From Pseudomonadota bacterium (lineage in GTDB: Bacteria; Pseudomonadota; Gammaproteobacteria; Pseudomonadales; Pseudomonadaceae): DNA of 60,867 nt. Of this stretch, positions 25,670-34,977 are shown one piece after another (position 1 is the first letter of the stretch; each line of letters opens with the position of its first letter). Location: NCBI GenBank assembly GCA_023431055.1, contig JAEYXX010000139.1:1-60867 (forward strand), in the 5' to 3' direction. The position numbers were made by a program, and so were the translations under genes. The notes under the pieces are model-generated. The model searched no databases. It had not been told where the DNA came from and saw nothing but the letters and a program-made list of their open reading frames with translations.

Positions 25670-27370
25670 ATGCAGGCCTGTCTGGCTTCCGGCTGGAGCC
25701 TGTCGCCGCCGGTCCTGATGACCTTGCTGGTAGGTCTCGGGATCATCCTGCTGGCGCACTGGGTTACCCGGTAGCGTGATTTTCCGGGGCGTGACAGCTT
25801 CATTCTGCTGCACCTGGCCAGCCTGTGGTGGCTGGGTGCCGCTGCTCTCGAGATGAGCTTCTTCGCTGCCGACTGCAAGATGTTCTGGGCCAGCATGGCG
25901 TGGCCGGGCATCGTTGCCACGCCCACGTTCTGGGCGGTGTTCCTCTGGCAGTACGTCAACAGCATGCGTACGCCATTGCCCCGCATCAGCATTCTCGGTT
26001 TGAGTCTGGTGCCGCTGCTGGTCTGGGTTCTGGCGCTGAGCAATCCCTGGCATGGTCTGTTCTATGGCGCCGGCAGCGCTCCTGTCGACGACAGCCTTGG
26101 CGCACCGGTGCGCTACCAGCACGGCCCACTGTTCTACGCCGCGGCCGTCTACGTTTACCTGTTCATGGCGTTCTGCATGGGCGTGGTAAGCCGCGCCGCG
26201 GCACTCAGCCAGGGCCTGCACCGCCGCCATTACCTGGCATTCGTGCTGGTTACCACCGTGCCCTGGATGGCCAACATCGGTTATGTGGCCTTTGGCTGGA
26301 CGTTGTTCGGATTCGATCCGACGCCTTTCAGCTTCGCCTTCACCCTGGTGGCGTTCTCCTGGCTGATCGTCGGTGTGCGTCTCTTCGACCTGCTGCCCGT
26401 GGCACGCCATCTGCTGCTCGAGGCACTGATCGACCCGGTATTGGTGATCGACCCGCGTGGCAGGGTCATCGAAGCCAATCCGGCCGCGCTCAAGCTGGCT
26501 GGTCTGCAGCAGGGCTGGCAAGGGCGTGATCTGGCCGAATGGCCGATATTCGGCGCTGACCTGCAACGCTTGCTGCAGGAACAGGATGACGAAGCGAGCG
26601 AACAGATGCTCAGCCTCACCAGTGCCGCGCGCTATTACGAGGTACGCGTGCGCGCCATCGAGCGCACCACGCGCAACGGCCCGCTGTTGCTTGGCCGCAT
26701 GCTCTACGTGCGCGACGTCACTCAGCGGCACCTGGCCAAGCTGAAACTGGACGAGGCTCTGGCTGTCAGCGAGGAGCGCTTGCGCACCATCTCCATCTTG
26801 CACGAGCAACTGCGAGAGCAGGCGCTTTGCGACCCGCTGACCGGGCTCTACAACCGCCGCTATCTGGATGAGTTCTTCGAACGTGAGCTGGCCAGAGCGC
26901 AGCGTGAAAACCTGCCCTTGGCTCTGGCGCTGATCGACCTCGATCACTTCAAGAAACTCAACGACGAATGCGGGCACCTGGTCGGCGACGACGTGCTCAA
27001 GGCCGTCGCGCAGCACCTGCTGGACAACCTGCGCAGCACCGACGCGGTGTTCCGCATCGGTGGCGAAGAGTTTCTGCTGATATTGCCGGGCGCCGATCCG
27101 CGTGAGGCTGTCGAACGTCTGCAGAGTATCTGCGCGCAACTGGCGGTACGCGATATCGCCACCCGTGGTGGTGATCAGCGCGTGACCCTGTCCGCCGGCC
27201 TGGCTCATTGGCCAGAGCAGGGGCAGGCGCTCGACGAGCTTTTGCAGGTCGCCGATGCCGCCCTTTACCAGGCCAAACGCGACGGCCGTAACCGCGTCTG
27301 CGCCTTGCTGGCAGATGGCGAGGCCAGCCATCCATCCCGGCAGGCAGCATTGCGCGGCGACTCGGGTTAA
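25670..27370 (+). pseudogene. 7TM-sensor PAS-GGDEF diguanylate cyclase interrupted by an in-frame amber codon
   Basis: A good ribosome site (GGAGG) precedes the ATG at 25670, and the frame runs 34 codons (MQACLASGWSLSPP..., a first transmembrane helix) to a TAG at 25772-25774. It then continues in the same frame without a stop to 27370. The downstream part has the rest of a histidine-kinase-type 7TM sensor, a PAS domain (PVLVIDPRGRVIEANPAALKL) and a GGDEF domain with GGEEF, plus an RxxD inhibitory site (RSTD) five residues before it. The catalytic half is intact. A CAG-to-TAG change is the simplest explanation. Restart at ATG 25853 would give a 505-residue protein lacking the first membrane helices, but no ribosome site precedes it. 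Confidence 0.82.
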
Positions 27371-27404
27371 ACTGCGTCGGTTTTTTCCCTTTCCGGAGCC
27401 GTCC

Positions 27405-28412
27405 ATGTCCCGTGTCACCCTGAGCCGCTACCTGATCGAGCAGACTCGCAGCCACAACACCCCGGCCGACCTGCGTTTCCTTATCGAAGTCGTGGCGCGT
27501 GCCTGCAAGGCGATCAGCCATCAGGTTTCCAAAGGCGCCCTCGGCGGTGTACTGGGCAGCCTGGACAGCGAGAACGTGCAGGGTGAAGTGCAGAAGAAGC
27601 TCGACGTGATCTCCAACGAGATCCTGCTCGAGGCCAACGAATGGGGCGGCCACCTGGCCGGTATGGCGTCCGAGGAAATGGACAACGCCTACCAGATCCC
27701 CGGCAAGTACCCCAAGGGTGCCTACCTGCTGGTATTCGACCCGCTGGACGGCTCCAGCAACATCGACGTCAACGTCTCGGTCGGTACCATCTTCTCCGTG
27801 CTGCGCTGCCCCGAGCGCAACGGCGAAACCGGCGACCTGGGCGAGGAAGCCTTCCTCCAGCCGGGCACCCAGCAGGTCGCCGCCGGTTACGCCATCTATG
27901 GTCCGCAGACCATGCTGATGCTGACCCTCGGTGATGGCGTCAAGGGCTTCACCCTGGATCGCGAACTGGGTAGCTTCGTGCTCACCCATGACAACATCAA
28001 GGTGCCGGAATCCACCAAGGAATTCGCCATCAACATGTCCAACCAGCGCCACTGGGAGGCGCCGGTACAGCGTTACGTTTCCGAGCTGCTGGCCGGCGAG
28101 ACCGGGCCGCTGGGGCGCAACTACAACATGCGCTGGATCGCCTCGATGGTGGCCGACGTGCATCGCATCCTCACCCGTGGCGGTGTGTTCATGTACCCGC
28201 GCGATGCCCGCGAGCCGGACAAGCCGGGCAAGCTGCGCCTGATGTACGAAGCCAACCCGACGTCGATGATCATCGAGCAGGCCGGCGGTGCTGCCACCGA
28301 CGGTAACCAGCGCATTCTCGATATCCAGCCCACTTCCCTGCACCAGCGCGTACCGGTGTTCCTTGGTTCCAAGGAAGAAGTGCTGCGCATTACCGCGTAC
28401 CACCGCAACTGA
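27405..28412 (+). CDS. fbp: Fructose-1,6-bisphosphatase, class 1
   Basis: A 335-residue class I FBPase. Metal- and substrate-binding landmarks are visible: [27 protein letters not shown] (residues ~45-75), ASEEMDNAY near 88 and the signature [22 protein letters not shown] near 111-132. Near the end are [17 protein letters not shown] and [14 protein letters not shown]. It hydrolyses fructose 1,6-bisphosphate in gluconeogenesis, important in Pseudomonas, which lacks phosphofructokinase. CCGGAGCC precedes the ATG. The stop overlaps the start of the DUF924 gene as TGATG. Confidence 0.96.
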   Translation: MSRVTLSRYLIEQTRSHNTPADLRFLIEVVARACKAISHQVSKGALGGVLGSLDSENVQGEVQKKLDVISNEILLEANEWGGHLAGMASEEMDNAYQIPGKYPKGAYLLVFDPLDGSSNIDVNVSVGTIFSVLRCPERNGETGDLGEEAFLQPGTQQVAAGYAIYGPQTMLMLTLGDGVKGFTLDRELGSFVLTHDNIKVPESTKEFAINMSNQRHWEAPVQRYVSELLAGETGPLGRNYNMRWIASMVADVHRILTRGGVFMYPRDAREPDKPGKLRLMYEANPTSMIIEQAGGAATDGNQRILDIQPTSLHQRVPVFLGSKEEVLRITAYHRN

Positions 28413-29014
28413 TGTCCGCCTGGCAGCCGCTGCTCGACTGGTGGTTTGGTGCCGATCACGGCACGGCTGCCGAGGTGGCAGCGGCGCGCCAGGGCTTGTG
28501 GTTCGGCAAGCGCGACAGCCAGGACCGTGAGGCCGAGGCACGCTTCGGCGCGCTGGTCGAGCAGGCACTGGCTGGCCAGCTCAAGGGTTGGAAGGACGAC
28601 CCGCAGGGCTGGCTGGCGCAACTGATCCTGCTCGATCAGCTGCCACGTATGATCTTCCGCGATACGCCGCGAGCCTTTGCCGGCGACAGTCTGGCCCAGC
28701 CGTTGTTGCACGAAGGTCTGGAGCGCGACTGGGATCGCCGGCTGGCACCGATCCAGCGGGTCTTTGCCTATCTGGTGTTCGAGCACGCCGAGGATCTGCC
28801 GTTGCAAAATCGCGCCGTCGAACTCTTTGCCAGTCTGCTTGACGAAGCTGCTGACGACGAACATGCGTTGTTTGCCGACTTCCTTGATTTTGCCGAGCGC
28901 CACCAGCGGATAATCGCCCGTTTCGGTCGCTTCCCTCATCGCAACGCCATTCTTGGCCGCGCTTGCACGGACGAAGAACAGGTCTTCCTGCGGGAACCCG
29001 GCTCGCGTTTCTGA
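28412..29014 (+). CDS. DUF924 family protein
   Basis: A 200-residue all-helical, tryptophan-rich protein of the DUF924 (PF06041) family. Landmarks are LLDWWFGAD, LWFGKRDSQDREAEARFGALVEQAL, LAQLILLDQLPRMIFRDTPRAFAGD, FAYLVFEHAEDLPLQNRAVELF and RFGRFPHRNAILGR. Some relatives look like TPR-type folds; no biochemical role is established. Overlap with the fbp stop (TGATG) indicates translational coupling with fbp. Confidence 0.88.
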   Translation: MSAWQPLLDWWFGADHGTAAEVAAARQGLWFGKRDSQDREAEARFGALVEQALAGQLKGWKDDPQGWLAQLILLDQLPRMIFRDTPRAFAGDSLAQPLLHEGLERDWDRRLAPIQRVFAYLVFEHAEDLPLQNRAVELFASLLDEAADDEHALFADFLDFAERHQRIIARFGRFPHRNAILGRACTDEEQVFLREPGSRF

Positions 29015-29083
29015 ACTCCAAGCGGGCAAGTCGTCGCCGGCTATGCCAAGCTTGCTGGCACCTTCCCATCAGGAGCCTTATCC

Positions 29084-29335
29084 ATGTCGATGCGTATCGT
29101 CGCGTTGCTTGCCTGCTGTCTGCTTGCCGCGTGCAGCAAGGTCAATCAGGAAAACTATTCCAAGCTCAAAGCGGGCATGAGCAAGCAGGAAGTGGAAAGC
29201 CTGCTCGGCGCGCCGGGCGAATGTGCCGGTGCACTGGGCATGACCAGCTGCACCTGGGGCGACGACAAGGCCTATATCAGCGTCCAGTACGCCGGGGACA
29301 AGGTCATGCTGTTCTCCGGCAAGGGACTCAAGTAG
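29084..29335 (+). CDS. Small SmpA/OmlA-like lipoprotein
   Basis: An 83-residue lipoprotein with a lipobox LLAAC (lipidated Cys at about residue 16). The remainder (YSKLKAGMSKQEVESLLGAPGEC...TWGDDKAYISVQYAGDKV) matches the DUF3862/SmpA-like fold in which a GMSxxEVxxLLGxP motif is typical. Two more cysteines in the body could form a disulfide. AGGAG eight bases before the ATG. It is followed 12 bases later by the lipocalin gene, so the two are likely co-transcribed. Confidence 0.85.
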   Translation: MSMRIVALLACCLLAACSKVNQENYSKLKAGMSKQEVESLLGAPGECAGALGMTSCTWGDDKAYISVQYAGDKVMLFSGKGLK

Positions 29336-29347
29336 ACAGGAGCTTCC

Positions 29348-29890
29348 ATGCGTTCGATCCTAATCGCCAGCGCCATTCTCGCTCTCGCCGGTTGTGCCAA
29401 CTCGGGTACCGGCAGCATCCAGAAACCGCCACCGCAGACCATGCAGGTTGACCTGCAGCGCTACCAGGGCACCTGGTACGAGCTGGCGCGCCTGCCGATG
29501 TTCTTCCAGCGCAACTGCGTGCAGTCCGAAGCGCATTACGGTTTGCGTGACGATGGCCGCATCGACGTGACCAACCGCTGTCGTGACAAGGACGGTGAGT
29601 GGATCGAGGCCAATGGCGTTGCCGAGCCGCAGGTCGAAGGCAAGACCGACAAGCTGTGGGTACGCTTCGACAACTGGGCCAGCAAGCTGCTGCCGATCAA
29701 GGGCGACTACTGGGTGATCTACCACGATGAGGATTACCGCGTGGCGCTGGTCGGTCACCCGGAGCACAAGTACCTGTGGCTGTTGTCGCGCACCCCGGAA
29801 ATCGACCAGGAAACCCGCGACAAGCTGCTCGACATCGCGCGCGAGCAGGGTTACGTGACCTCGGACCTGATCTGGCGCCAGGCCGACTAG
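29348..29890 (+). CDS. blc: Outer-membrane lipocalin Blc
   Basis: A 180-residue bacterial lipocalin with lipobox LAGC (Cys at about 17). The lipocalin signature YQGTWYELARLPMFFQRNC is near residues 39-57. Family motifs VTNRCRDKDGEW, LWVRFD and GDYWVIYHDEDYRVALVGHPEHKYLWLLSRTP follow. It is predicted to be an outer-membrane lipoprotein binding lysophospholipid or fatty acid. AGGAG seven bases before the ATG. A GTAGCCCGGAT-type repeat follows directly. Confidence 0.93.
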   Translation: MRSILIASAILALAGCANSGTGSIQKPPPQTMQVDLQRYQGTWYELARLPMFFQRNCVQSEAHYGLRDDGRIDVTNRCRDKDGEWIEANGVAEPQVEGKTDKLWVRFDNWASKLLPIKGDYWVIYHDEDYRVALVGHPEHKYLWLLSRTPEIDQETRDKLLDIAREQGYVTSDLIWRQAD

Positions 29891-29893
29891 CCT

Positions 29894-29953
29894 GTAGCCC
29901 GGATGTAATCCGGGGATGCCTGCGGGGTATTTCCCGGATTGCATCCGGGCTAC
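29894..29953. repeat. GTAGCCCGGAT(G/T)(C/T)AATCCGGGG doublet after blc
   Basis: A facing pair of the same family as 14781 and 18124; the left arm has TGTAATCC instead of TGCAATCC. It starts four bases after the blc stop and ends just before the end of the convergent lipoprotein gene, so it probably serves as a shared 3' structure. Confidence 0.8.
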
Positions 29954-29956
29954 GGA

Positions 29957-30394
29957 TCACTCCCAGTTCAGACGCGCGAGCTTCCATTCGCCGCCGTCGA
30001 GCCACCACTCCAGTTTCACCGAATAGTGCCGTGCACTATCGGGAATCAATCCTTCGGCCCCGCTAAGGCCCACCTGCGCCTCGGTGTAGCCTTTGCTGCT
30101 GATCGCCGAGTCGATCCAGCTGTTCTTGCCCAGGGCGAGCACCTTGATGTTCTTGTGACGCAGAAACAGCAGCGTCATGGTGCGCTTGGCCCATTCGCGG
30201 TCGAGCTCCTGGCGGGCCAGGAAATCGCCATGCAACTGGTCCATCACCGCGCCGGTGCTCTTGGCTTCGATATTGTCCTGCAACTGCTGCACGGCGGCTT
30301 CCAGTGCAGCTTGCGGATCGTCACGACCGCCGCAGCCGACGAGCAGGAGGGTGAGGGTCATGAACAGCGACCAGGACAGATGACGCATCGACAT
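29957..30394 (-). CDS. Small NTF2-like lipoprotein
   Basis: A 145-residue lipoprotein starting MSMRHLSWSLFMTLTLLLVGC, with the lipidated Cys at about residue 21. I chose the ATG at 30394 because AAGGAAG lies six bases upstream; an alternative ATG at 30412 has no ribosome site. The mature part (AALEAAVQQLQDNIEAKSTGAVMDQLHGDFLARQELDREWAKRTM..., ending WWLDGGEWKLARLNWE) looks like a small cystatin/NTF2-type domain. Exact family not identified. Divergent from pip. Confidence 0.78.
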   Translation of the reverse strand: MSMRHLSWSLFMTLTLLLVGCGGRDDPQAALEAAVQQLQDNIEAKSTGAVMDQLHGDFLARQELDREWAKRTMTLLFLRHKNIKVLALGKNSWIDSAISSKGYTEAQVGLSGAEGLIPDSARHYSVKLEWWLDGGEWKLARLNWE

Positions 30395-30471
30395 GCTGAA
30401 CTTCCTTTTCATGGTTATGATGCCAGGCAGAGCGGACACGGCAGTTGTAGCCCAGCCAACAGGAGCCAACC

Positions 30472-31443
30472 ATGCAGACTTTGTATCCGGAGATCAAACC
30501 CTACGCACGCCACGAGCTGGCGGTCGAGGCGCCGCACGTGCTGTACGTCGACGAGAGCGGCTCGGCGGATGGGTTGCCGGTATTGTTCATCCATGGTGGC
30601 CCCGGTGCCGGCTGTGATTCTGCCAGTCGCCGCTATTTCGATCCTGCACTGTATCGCATCGTTACCTTCGACCAGCGTGGCTGTGGCCGTTCCACGCCCC
30701 ATGCGAGCCTGGAGAACAACACCACCCAGGCGCTGATCGGCGATATCGAGCGCATTCGCGAGCACCTGGGGATCGACAGGTTCGTGCTGTTCGGTGGCTC
30801 CTGGGGTTCCACCCTGGCGCTGGCCTATGCGCAAACGCATCCGCAGCGCGTGCATGGGTTGATTCTGCGCGGCATCTTCCTGTGCCGGCCTCAGGAGTTC
30901 AGCTGGTTCTATCAGGAGGGCGCCAGCCGCCTGTTCCCCGATTACTGGGAGGACTACGTCGCGCCGATTCCGCCGGAGGAGCGCGGCGACCTGATGCAGG
31001 CCTTCTACAAACGCCTGACCGGCGCCGATCAGATCGCCCAGATGCACGCGGCCAAGGCCTGGTCGACCTGGGAAGGGCGCACCGCCACCCTGCGTCCCAA
31101 TACCCAGGTGGTGGAGCGCTTCAGCGAGGCGCACCGGGCGCTGTCCATCGCTCGTATCGAGTGCCACTACTTCGTCAACAACGCCTTTCTCGAGCCCGAT
31201 CAGTTGCTCCGTGACATGCCGAAGATCGCCCACCTGCCGGGCATCATCGTGCATGGTCGCTACGACGCAATCTGTCCGCTGGATAACGCTTGGGCGCTGC
31301 ATCAGGCCTGGCCCAACAGCGAGCTGCAGATCATCCGCGACGCCGGTCATTCGGCGGCCGAGCCCGGCATCACCGACGCGCTGATCCGCGCCGCCGAACA
31401 GATGGCCCGCCGTCTGCTCGATCTGCCGCCGGAGGATGCATGA
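30472..31443 (+). CDS. pip: Proline iminopeptidase
   Basis: A 323-residue alpha/beta-hydrolase of peptidase family S33. HGGPGAGCD (oxyanion region) is near residues 41-49, the nucleophile elbow [10 protein letters not shown] near 105-114, and the late segment [15 protein letters not shown] with [10 protein letters not shown] supplies Asp and His. It removes N-terminal proline from peptides in the cytoplasm. GGAGCCAACC precedes the ATG. The stop overlaps the dtd start as ATGA, the usual pip-dtd order in Pseudomonas. Confidence 0.94.
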   Translation: MQTLYPEIKPYARHELAVEAPHVLYVDESGSADGLPVLFIHGGPGAGCDSASRRYFDPALYRIVTFDQRGCGRSTPHASLENNTTQALIGDIERIREHLGIDRFVLFGGSWGSTLALAYAQTHPQRVHGLILRGIFLCRPQEFSWFYQEGASRLFPDYWEDYVAPIPPEERGDLMQAFYKRLTGADQIAQMHAAKAWSTWEGRTATLRPNTQVVERFSEAHRALSIARIECHYFVNNAFLEPDQLLRDMPKIAHLPGIIVHGRYDAICPLDNAWALHQAWPNSELQIIRDAGHSAAEPGITDALIRAAEQMARRLLDLPPEDA

Positions 31444-31877
31444 AGCTGCTGATTCAGCGTGTCACTGGCGCGCGGGTTGAGGTCGAAGGTGAGGTGGTAG
31501 GCAGCATCGATCAGGGCCTGCTGGCGCTGGTCGGCATCGAGCCGCAGGACGATCAGGCCAGTCTGTCGCGCGCACTGCACAAGCTGCTGAACTACCGCGT
31601 GTTCAGCGATGAAGCGGGCAAGATGAATCGCTCGCTGACGGATGTGCAGGGCGGACTGTTGCTGGTCTCGCAGTTCACATTGGCGGCTGACACCAAGAGC
31701 GGTATGCGCCCCAGCTTCTCCAGCGCTGCACCGCCGGCGCAAGGTGCAGCTCTGTTCGACGGTTTGGTCGAATTGGCCAAGGCCCAGCACCCGCAGGTCG
31801 CTACCGGACGCTTCGGCGCCAATATGCAGGTGCATCTGGTCAACGATGGGCCGGTGACCTTTCTGCTCGAGGTGTGA
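31440..31877 (+). CDS. dtd: D-aminoacyl-tRNA deacylase
   Basis: A 145-residue DTD. The catalytic-site motifs are [17 protein letters not shown] (residues ~79-95, the SQxT loop) and the Gly-cisPro motif in [11 protein letters not shown] at the C-terminus. It hydrolyses D-amino acids mischarged on tRNA. ATG overlaps the pip stop. A REP doublet follows about 27 bases after the stop. Confidence 0.95.
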   Translation: MKLLIQRVTGARVEVEGEVVGSIDQGLLALVGIEPQDDQASLSRALHKLLNYRVFSDEAGKMNRSLTDVQGGLLLVSQFTLAADTKSGMRPSFSSAAPPAQGAALFDGLVELAKAQHPQVATGRFGANMQVHLVNDGPVTFLLEV

Positions 31878-31903
31878 GCCTAGCGTTGAGGGACCTTCAC
31901 AGC

Positions 31904-31993
31904 TTTCGCGGCTAAAGCCCCTCCCACAAGAGTGTGGATGCGCTGGCAAAAGCAGGCATGTCACCTCCCTGTGGGAGGGGCTTCAGCCGCGAC
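31904..31993. repeat. Facing TCGCGGCT(A/G)AAGCCCCTCCCAC repeats
   Basis: The left unit (TCGCGGCTAAAGCCCCTCCCAC, ending 31927) and right unit (GTGGGAGGGGCTTCAGCCGCGA, from 31971) are inverted across 43 bases. They lie between convergent dtd and rsmE. Same wider family as 7314-7393. Confidence 0.78.
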
Positions 31994-32084
31994 TGCAATC
32001 AGCGCTGTGCATCGGGTGGACAACGCGAAACTTGTCCACCGCCCGTAGGGTGCGTCGCGCGCTCCAGCGGTTCAAAGAACGTGA

Positions 32085-32795
32085 TCAGAACAACCTGGCC
32101 AGCAATGCCGGCACCGCCGTCTCCACCCGCAAGATGCGCTCGCCGAGTTGCACCGGCTGTAGGCCTGCGGCTTCACGCAGCAGCTCGACTTCGTAGGGAA
32201 TCCAGCCACCTTCCGGGCCGATGGCCAAGGTCACTGGCTCCTGCACTGCACGCGGGCAGGCTGGGTGATCACCGGGATGGCCGGTCAGGCCAAGCGTGCC
32301 GGCTGCCAACGCCGGCAGGCGGTCCTCGACGAAGGGCTTGAAGCGTTTCTCGATGCTCACCTCAGGCAGCACCGTGTCACGCGCCTGTTCCAGACCTAGG
32401 ATCAGCTGTTCGCGAATGGCCTCTGCCTCGAGAAATGGCGTCTGCCAGAAGCTCTTCTCCACGCGATAGCTGTTGACCAGCACCAGGCGTGGTACGCCCA
32501 TGGCGCTAACAGTTTGCAGCACGCGCTTGAGCATCTTCGGGCGGGGCAGGGCGAGGATCAGCGTCAGCGGCAGCTTGGCCGGTGGTGGTTGGTCGAGGTT
32601 GACCTGCAGCTCTGCCTGTCCGGCATCCAGCGCGATCAGTCGACCTTCGCCCATCATCCCGCCAAGGCGGCCGACGCGCAGACGATCACCCGCTTCGGCG
32701 CGATGCACTTCATGTAGGTGCTTCAGGCGCCTGCCAGTGAGGCGGACCCGATCGACGCCGACGAAGTCGGCGTCTTCCAGCAGCAGCAGATTCAC
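32085..32795 (-). CDS. rsmE: 16S rRNA (uracil1498-N3)-methyltransferase
   Basis: A 236-residue SPOUT methyltransferase. The N-terminal PUA-like part contains [21 protein letters not shown]. The C-terminal trefoil knot shows [21 protein letters not shown], the SAM-binding [15 protein letters not shown], and [17 protein letters not shown] start it at the GTG at 32795, which overlaps the tatC stop as GTGA; the longer open frame is only the shadow of tatC. It is the last gene of the ubiE-to-rsmE operon. Confidence 0.93.
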   Translation of the reverse strand: MNLLLLEDADFVGVDRVRLTGRRLKHLHEVHRAEAGDRLRVGRLGGMMGEGRLIALDAGQAELQVNLDQPPPAKLPLTLILALPRPKMLKRVLQTVSAMGVPRLVLVNSYRVEKSFWQTPFLEAEAIREQLILGLEQARDTVLPEVSIEKRFKPFVEDRLPALAAGTLGLTGHPGDHPACPRAVQEPVTLAIGPEGGWIPYEVELLREAAGLQPVQLGERILRVETAVPALLARLF

Positions 32796-33586
32796 GACAG
32801 CGGTGCGGGGGGCTGATCTTCGGGCTTGGCGTCTTCCTCGGCCTGTTCCTCGTCGCGTTTGCGCTTGACCATGGCGCCAGCTAGTACACCGGCCTCGAAC
32901 AGCAGCCACATCGGTACCGCCAGCAGGGTCTGCGAGAACACGTCCGGCGGCGTCAGCACCATGCCGACCACGAAGCAGCCAACGATCACATAGGGGCGGC
33001 TCTTGCGCAGCGTGGCGACGTCGATCAAGCCGACCCAGATCACCAGGAAGGTGGCGATGGGGATCTCGAAGGCCACGCCGAAGGCGAAGAACAGGGTCAG
33101 GACGAAGTCCAGGTACTGACCGATATCGGTCATCATCGCCACCCCTTGCGGGGTTACGCTGGCGAAGAAGCCGAACATGATCGGGAACACCACGAAGTAG
33201 GCGAAGGCCATGCCGGCGTAGAACAGGAAAATGCTGGAGATCAGCAGCGGCACCGCGATGCGTCGCTCGTGGGTGTACAACCCCGGTGCGATGAAGCCCC
33301 AGGCCTGGTGCAGGATCACCGGCATGCCGAGGAACAGCGCGCACATCAGGGTCAGCTTGAAGGGCGTGAGGAAGGGCGAAGCGACGCCAGTGGCGATCAT
33401 CGTCGCGCCTTCTGGCAGGTAGGCACGTAGCGGCGCTGCGACCAGTGCGTAGATGTCCTGCGCGAAGTAGAACAACCCGGCGAAGATCAGCAGGATGATC
33501 ACGACGCAGCGCAACAGGCGCGTGCGTAGCTCGGTCAGGTGCGAGACCAGGGGCATTTCCTGGTCGGCGTCCGGCAGTTTGCTCAT
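32792..33586 (-). CDS. tatC: Sec-independent protein translocase TatC
   Basis: A 264-residue six-helix inner-membrane protein. The N-terminal motif [17 protein letters not shown] and the first-loop [40 protein letters not shown] contain the signal-peptide-binding residues conserved in TatC. The C-terminal tail is Lys/Glu-rich and cytoplasmic. It recognises twin-arginine signals with TatB. Start overlaps the tatB stop by four bases. Confidence 0.96.
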   Translation of the reverse strand: MSKLPDADQEMPLVSHLTELRTRLLRCVVIILLIFAGLFYFAQDIYALVAAPLRAYLPEGATMIATGVASPFLTPFKLTLMCALFLGMPVILHQAWGFIAPGLYTHERRIAVPLLISSIFLFYAGMAFAYFVVFPIMFGFFASVTPQGVAMMTDIGQYLDFVLTLFFAFGVAFEIPIATFLVIWVGLIDVATLRKSRPYVIVGCFVVGMVLTPPDVFSQTLLAVPMWLLFEAGVLAGAMVKRKRDEEQAEEDAKPEDQPPAPLS

Positions 33587-33921
33587 GGCTGGGGATTCTT
33601 GTCCTGGGCGGCGGGCTGCGTGGTTTCGGCGCTCTTGCTCGCCTCGCTACCCGGTTTGAGGCTGGCGGTGTCGAGGATGTCCTGCTTCATCGCCTTCATT
33701 TCCCGCTCCAACTCGAGAATCCGCTCGTTGTGCAACTGGCGGCGGATCTCGTCGGCGCCGATTTCGCGCTCCACCTCGGCCTTGATCGAGTTGAAGCTGC
33801 GCTTGATCCGGCCGACCCACAGGCCGGCCGTGCGTACGGCACCGGGCAGGCGCTCGGGGCCGAGCACCACCAGGGCCACCAGACCGACCAGCAGCAGTTC
33901 GCTGAAACCGATGTCGAACAT
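33583..33921 (-). CDS. tatB: Sec-independent protein translocase TatB
   Basis: A 112-residue Tat[27 protein letters not shown] (residues 1-26) is the diagnostic N-terminal helix with Glu8 and the GPERLP hinge; a long amphipathic, charged helix follows, then a Pro/Ala-rich tail. It forms the receptor with TatC. Three bases separate it from tatA. Confidence 0.96.
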   Translation of the reverse strand: MFDIGFSELLLVGLVALVVLGPERLPGAVRTAGLWVGRIKRSFNSIKAEVEREIGADEIRRQLHNERILELEREMKAMKQDILDTASLKPGSEASKSAETTQPAAQDKNPQP

Positions 33922-33924
33922 GGC

Positions 33925-34158
33925 TTAGTCTTTCTTCGCCGGCTCTTCGACCTTGCGTGCCTGGGCGTCGATGGTCTGTCCCTTGGGCTCTTCGACTGCC
34001 GGCTTGTCGGCTTCGCCGTTGTCCATCGATTTGCGGAAGCCCTTGATCGCGTCACCCAGGTCCGAGCCCAGATTCTTCAGGCGCTTGGTGCCGAACAGCA
34101 TGACCACGATGAGCAGGATGATCAGGAGTTGCCAGATGCTGATGCCGCCGAAACCCAT
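33925..34158 (-). CDS. tatA: Sec-independent protein translocase TatA
   Basis: A 77-residue TatA beginning [35 protein letters not shown]: a short transmembrane helix, the FGTKRL hinge and an amphipathic helix, then an acidic/lysine-rich tail. The ATG at 34158 is used; the open frame extends 30 codons further into the hisE gap without a better start, and GGAG lies just upstream of this ATG. TatA multimerises to form the export pore. Confidence 0.95.
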   Translation of the reverse strand: MGFGGISIWQLLIILLIVVMLFGTKRLKNLGSDLGDAIKGFRKSMDNGEADKPAVEEPKGQTIDAQARKVEEPAKKD

Positions 34159-34180
34159 GATGAGTTCTCCGTTGTGAAAG

Positions 34181-34516
34181 TTATTCGGATTGCGGTCGCG
34201 CGGCTTTTTCCGCGTGGCCGGAGAGACCGAAACGGCGATCCAGTTCATCCAGCACGGCCTGAGGATGCTGGCCGAGGGCGGCGAGCATGACCAGGCTGTG
34301 GAACCACAGATCGGCGGTTTCGTAGATCAGGTCCTTGCAGTCACCGCTGGTGGCGGCGTCCTTGGCGGCGAGGATGGTTTCCACCGATTCCTCACCGACC
34401 TTTTCCAGAATCTTGTTCAGGCCCTTGTGATACAGGCTGGCGACGTAGGAACTGTCGGGTGCCGCACCCTTGCGCGCTTCCAGTACTTCGGCCAGGCGGC
34501 TCAGGGTGTCACTCAT
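34181..34516 (-). CDS. hisE: Phosphoribosyl-ATP pyrophosphatase
   Basis: A 111-residue HisE of the MazG-like all-alpha superfamily. The conserved [15 protein letters not shown] (residues ~37-51) and [18 protein letters not shown] carry the acidic Mg-binding residues. Second histidine-biosynthesis step. I start at MSDTLSRL (34516), which overlaps the end of hisI by eight bases. HisI and HisE are separate proteins here, not a fusion. Confidence 0.95.
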   Translation of the reverse strand: MSDTLSRLAEVLEARKGAAPDSSYVASLYHKGLNKILEKVGEESVETILAAKDAATSGDCKDLIYETADLWFHSLVMLAALGQHPQAVLDELDRRFGLSGHAEKAARPQSE

Positions 34517-34907
34517 GGCTATGTCCTGCATAGATGGCGTGCGGATCTTTCAGCACGGCGTCGACGGTTTTCCAGCTGCCATTCTCGTATACGCGGTAGA
34601 AGCAGCTCTCACGTCCGGTATGGCAGGCGATGCCGCCCAGTTGCTCGACCATCAGCACGATGACGTCGGCGTCGCAGTCCAGGCGCAGCTCGTGCAGCTT
34701 CTGGACATGGCCGGATTCCTCGCCCTTGCGCCACAGTTTGCCGCGTGATCGCGACCAGTAGATGGCGCGCTGTTCGCTGACGGTGAGGGCGAGGGATTCA
34801 CGGTTCATCCAGGCCATCATCAGGATGCGGCCGGTCTGGTGGTCCTGGGCGATGGCAGGCACCAGGCCGTCTTCGTTCCAGTGGATTTCGTCGAGCCAAT
34901 CGTTCAT
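34509..34907 (-). CDS. hisI: Phosphoribosyl-AMP cyclohydrolase
   Basis: A 132-residue HisI. Zn- and Mg-site motifs are [22 protein letters not shown], the acidic [14 protein letters not shown], and [11 protein letters not shown], with cysteines at about 77, 93 and 100 for zinc. It opens the purine ring of PR-AMP, the third histidine step. It lies 70 bases downstream of ubiB. Confidence 0.95.
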   Translation of the reverse strand: MNDWLDEIHWNEDGLVPAIAQDHQTGRILMMAWMNRESLALTVSEQRAIYWSRSRGKLWRKGEESGHVQKLHELRLDCDADVIVLMVEQLGGIACHTGRESCFYRVYENGSWKTVDAVLKDPHAIYAGHSHE

Positions 34908-34977
34908 CGGTGTTCCAAGTCTGCCGGGGCTGCCGGACTGTCAATTCGCCAAGTGTGCCAGTGCCGTGGCTAGCTGG

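Noticed and set aside
31290..31439. N-terminal extension of dtd
   Set aside because: The open frame continues upstream inside pip, but DTD proteins start at [11 protein letters not shown], and the ATGA overlap gives the exact family length.
32796..33344. Fusion of rsmE with an upstream 180-codon segment
   Set aside because: The segment is the shadow of tatC in another frame; the GTG at 32795 gives the normal RsmE length.
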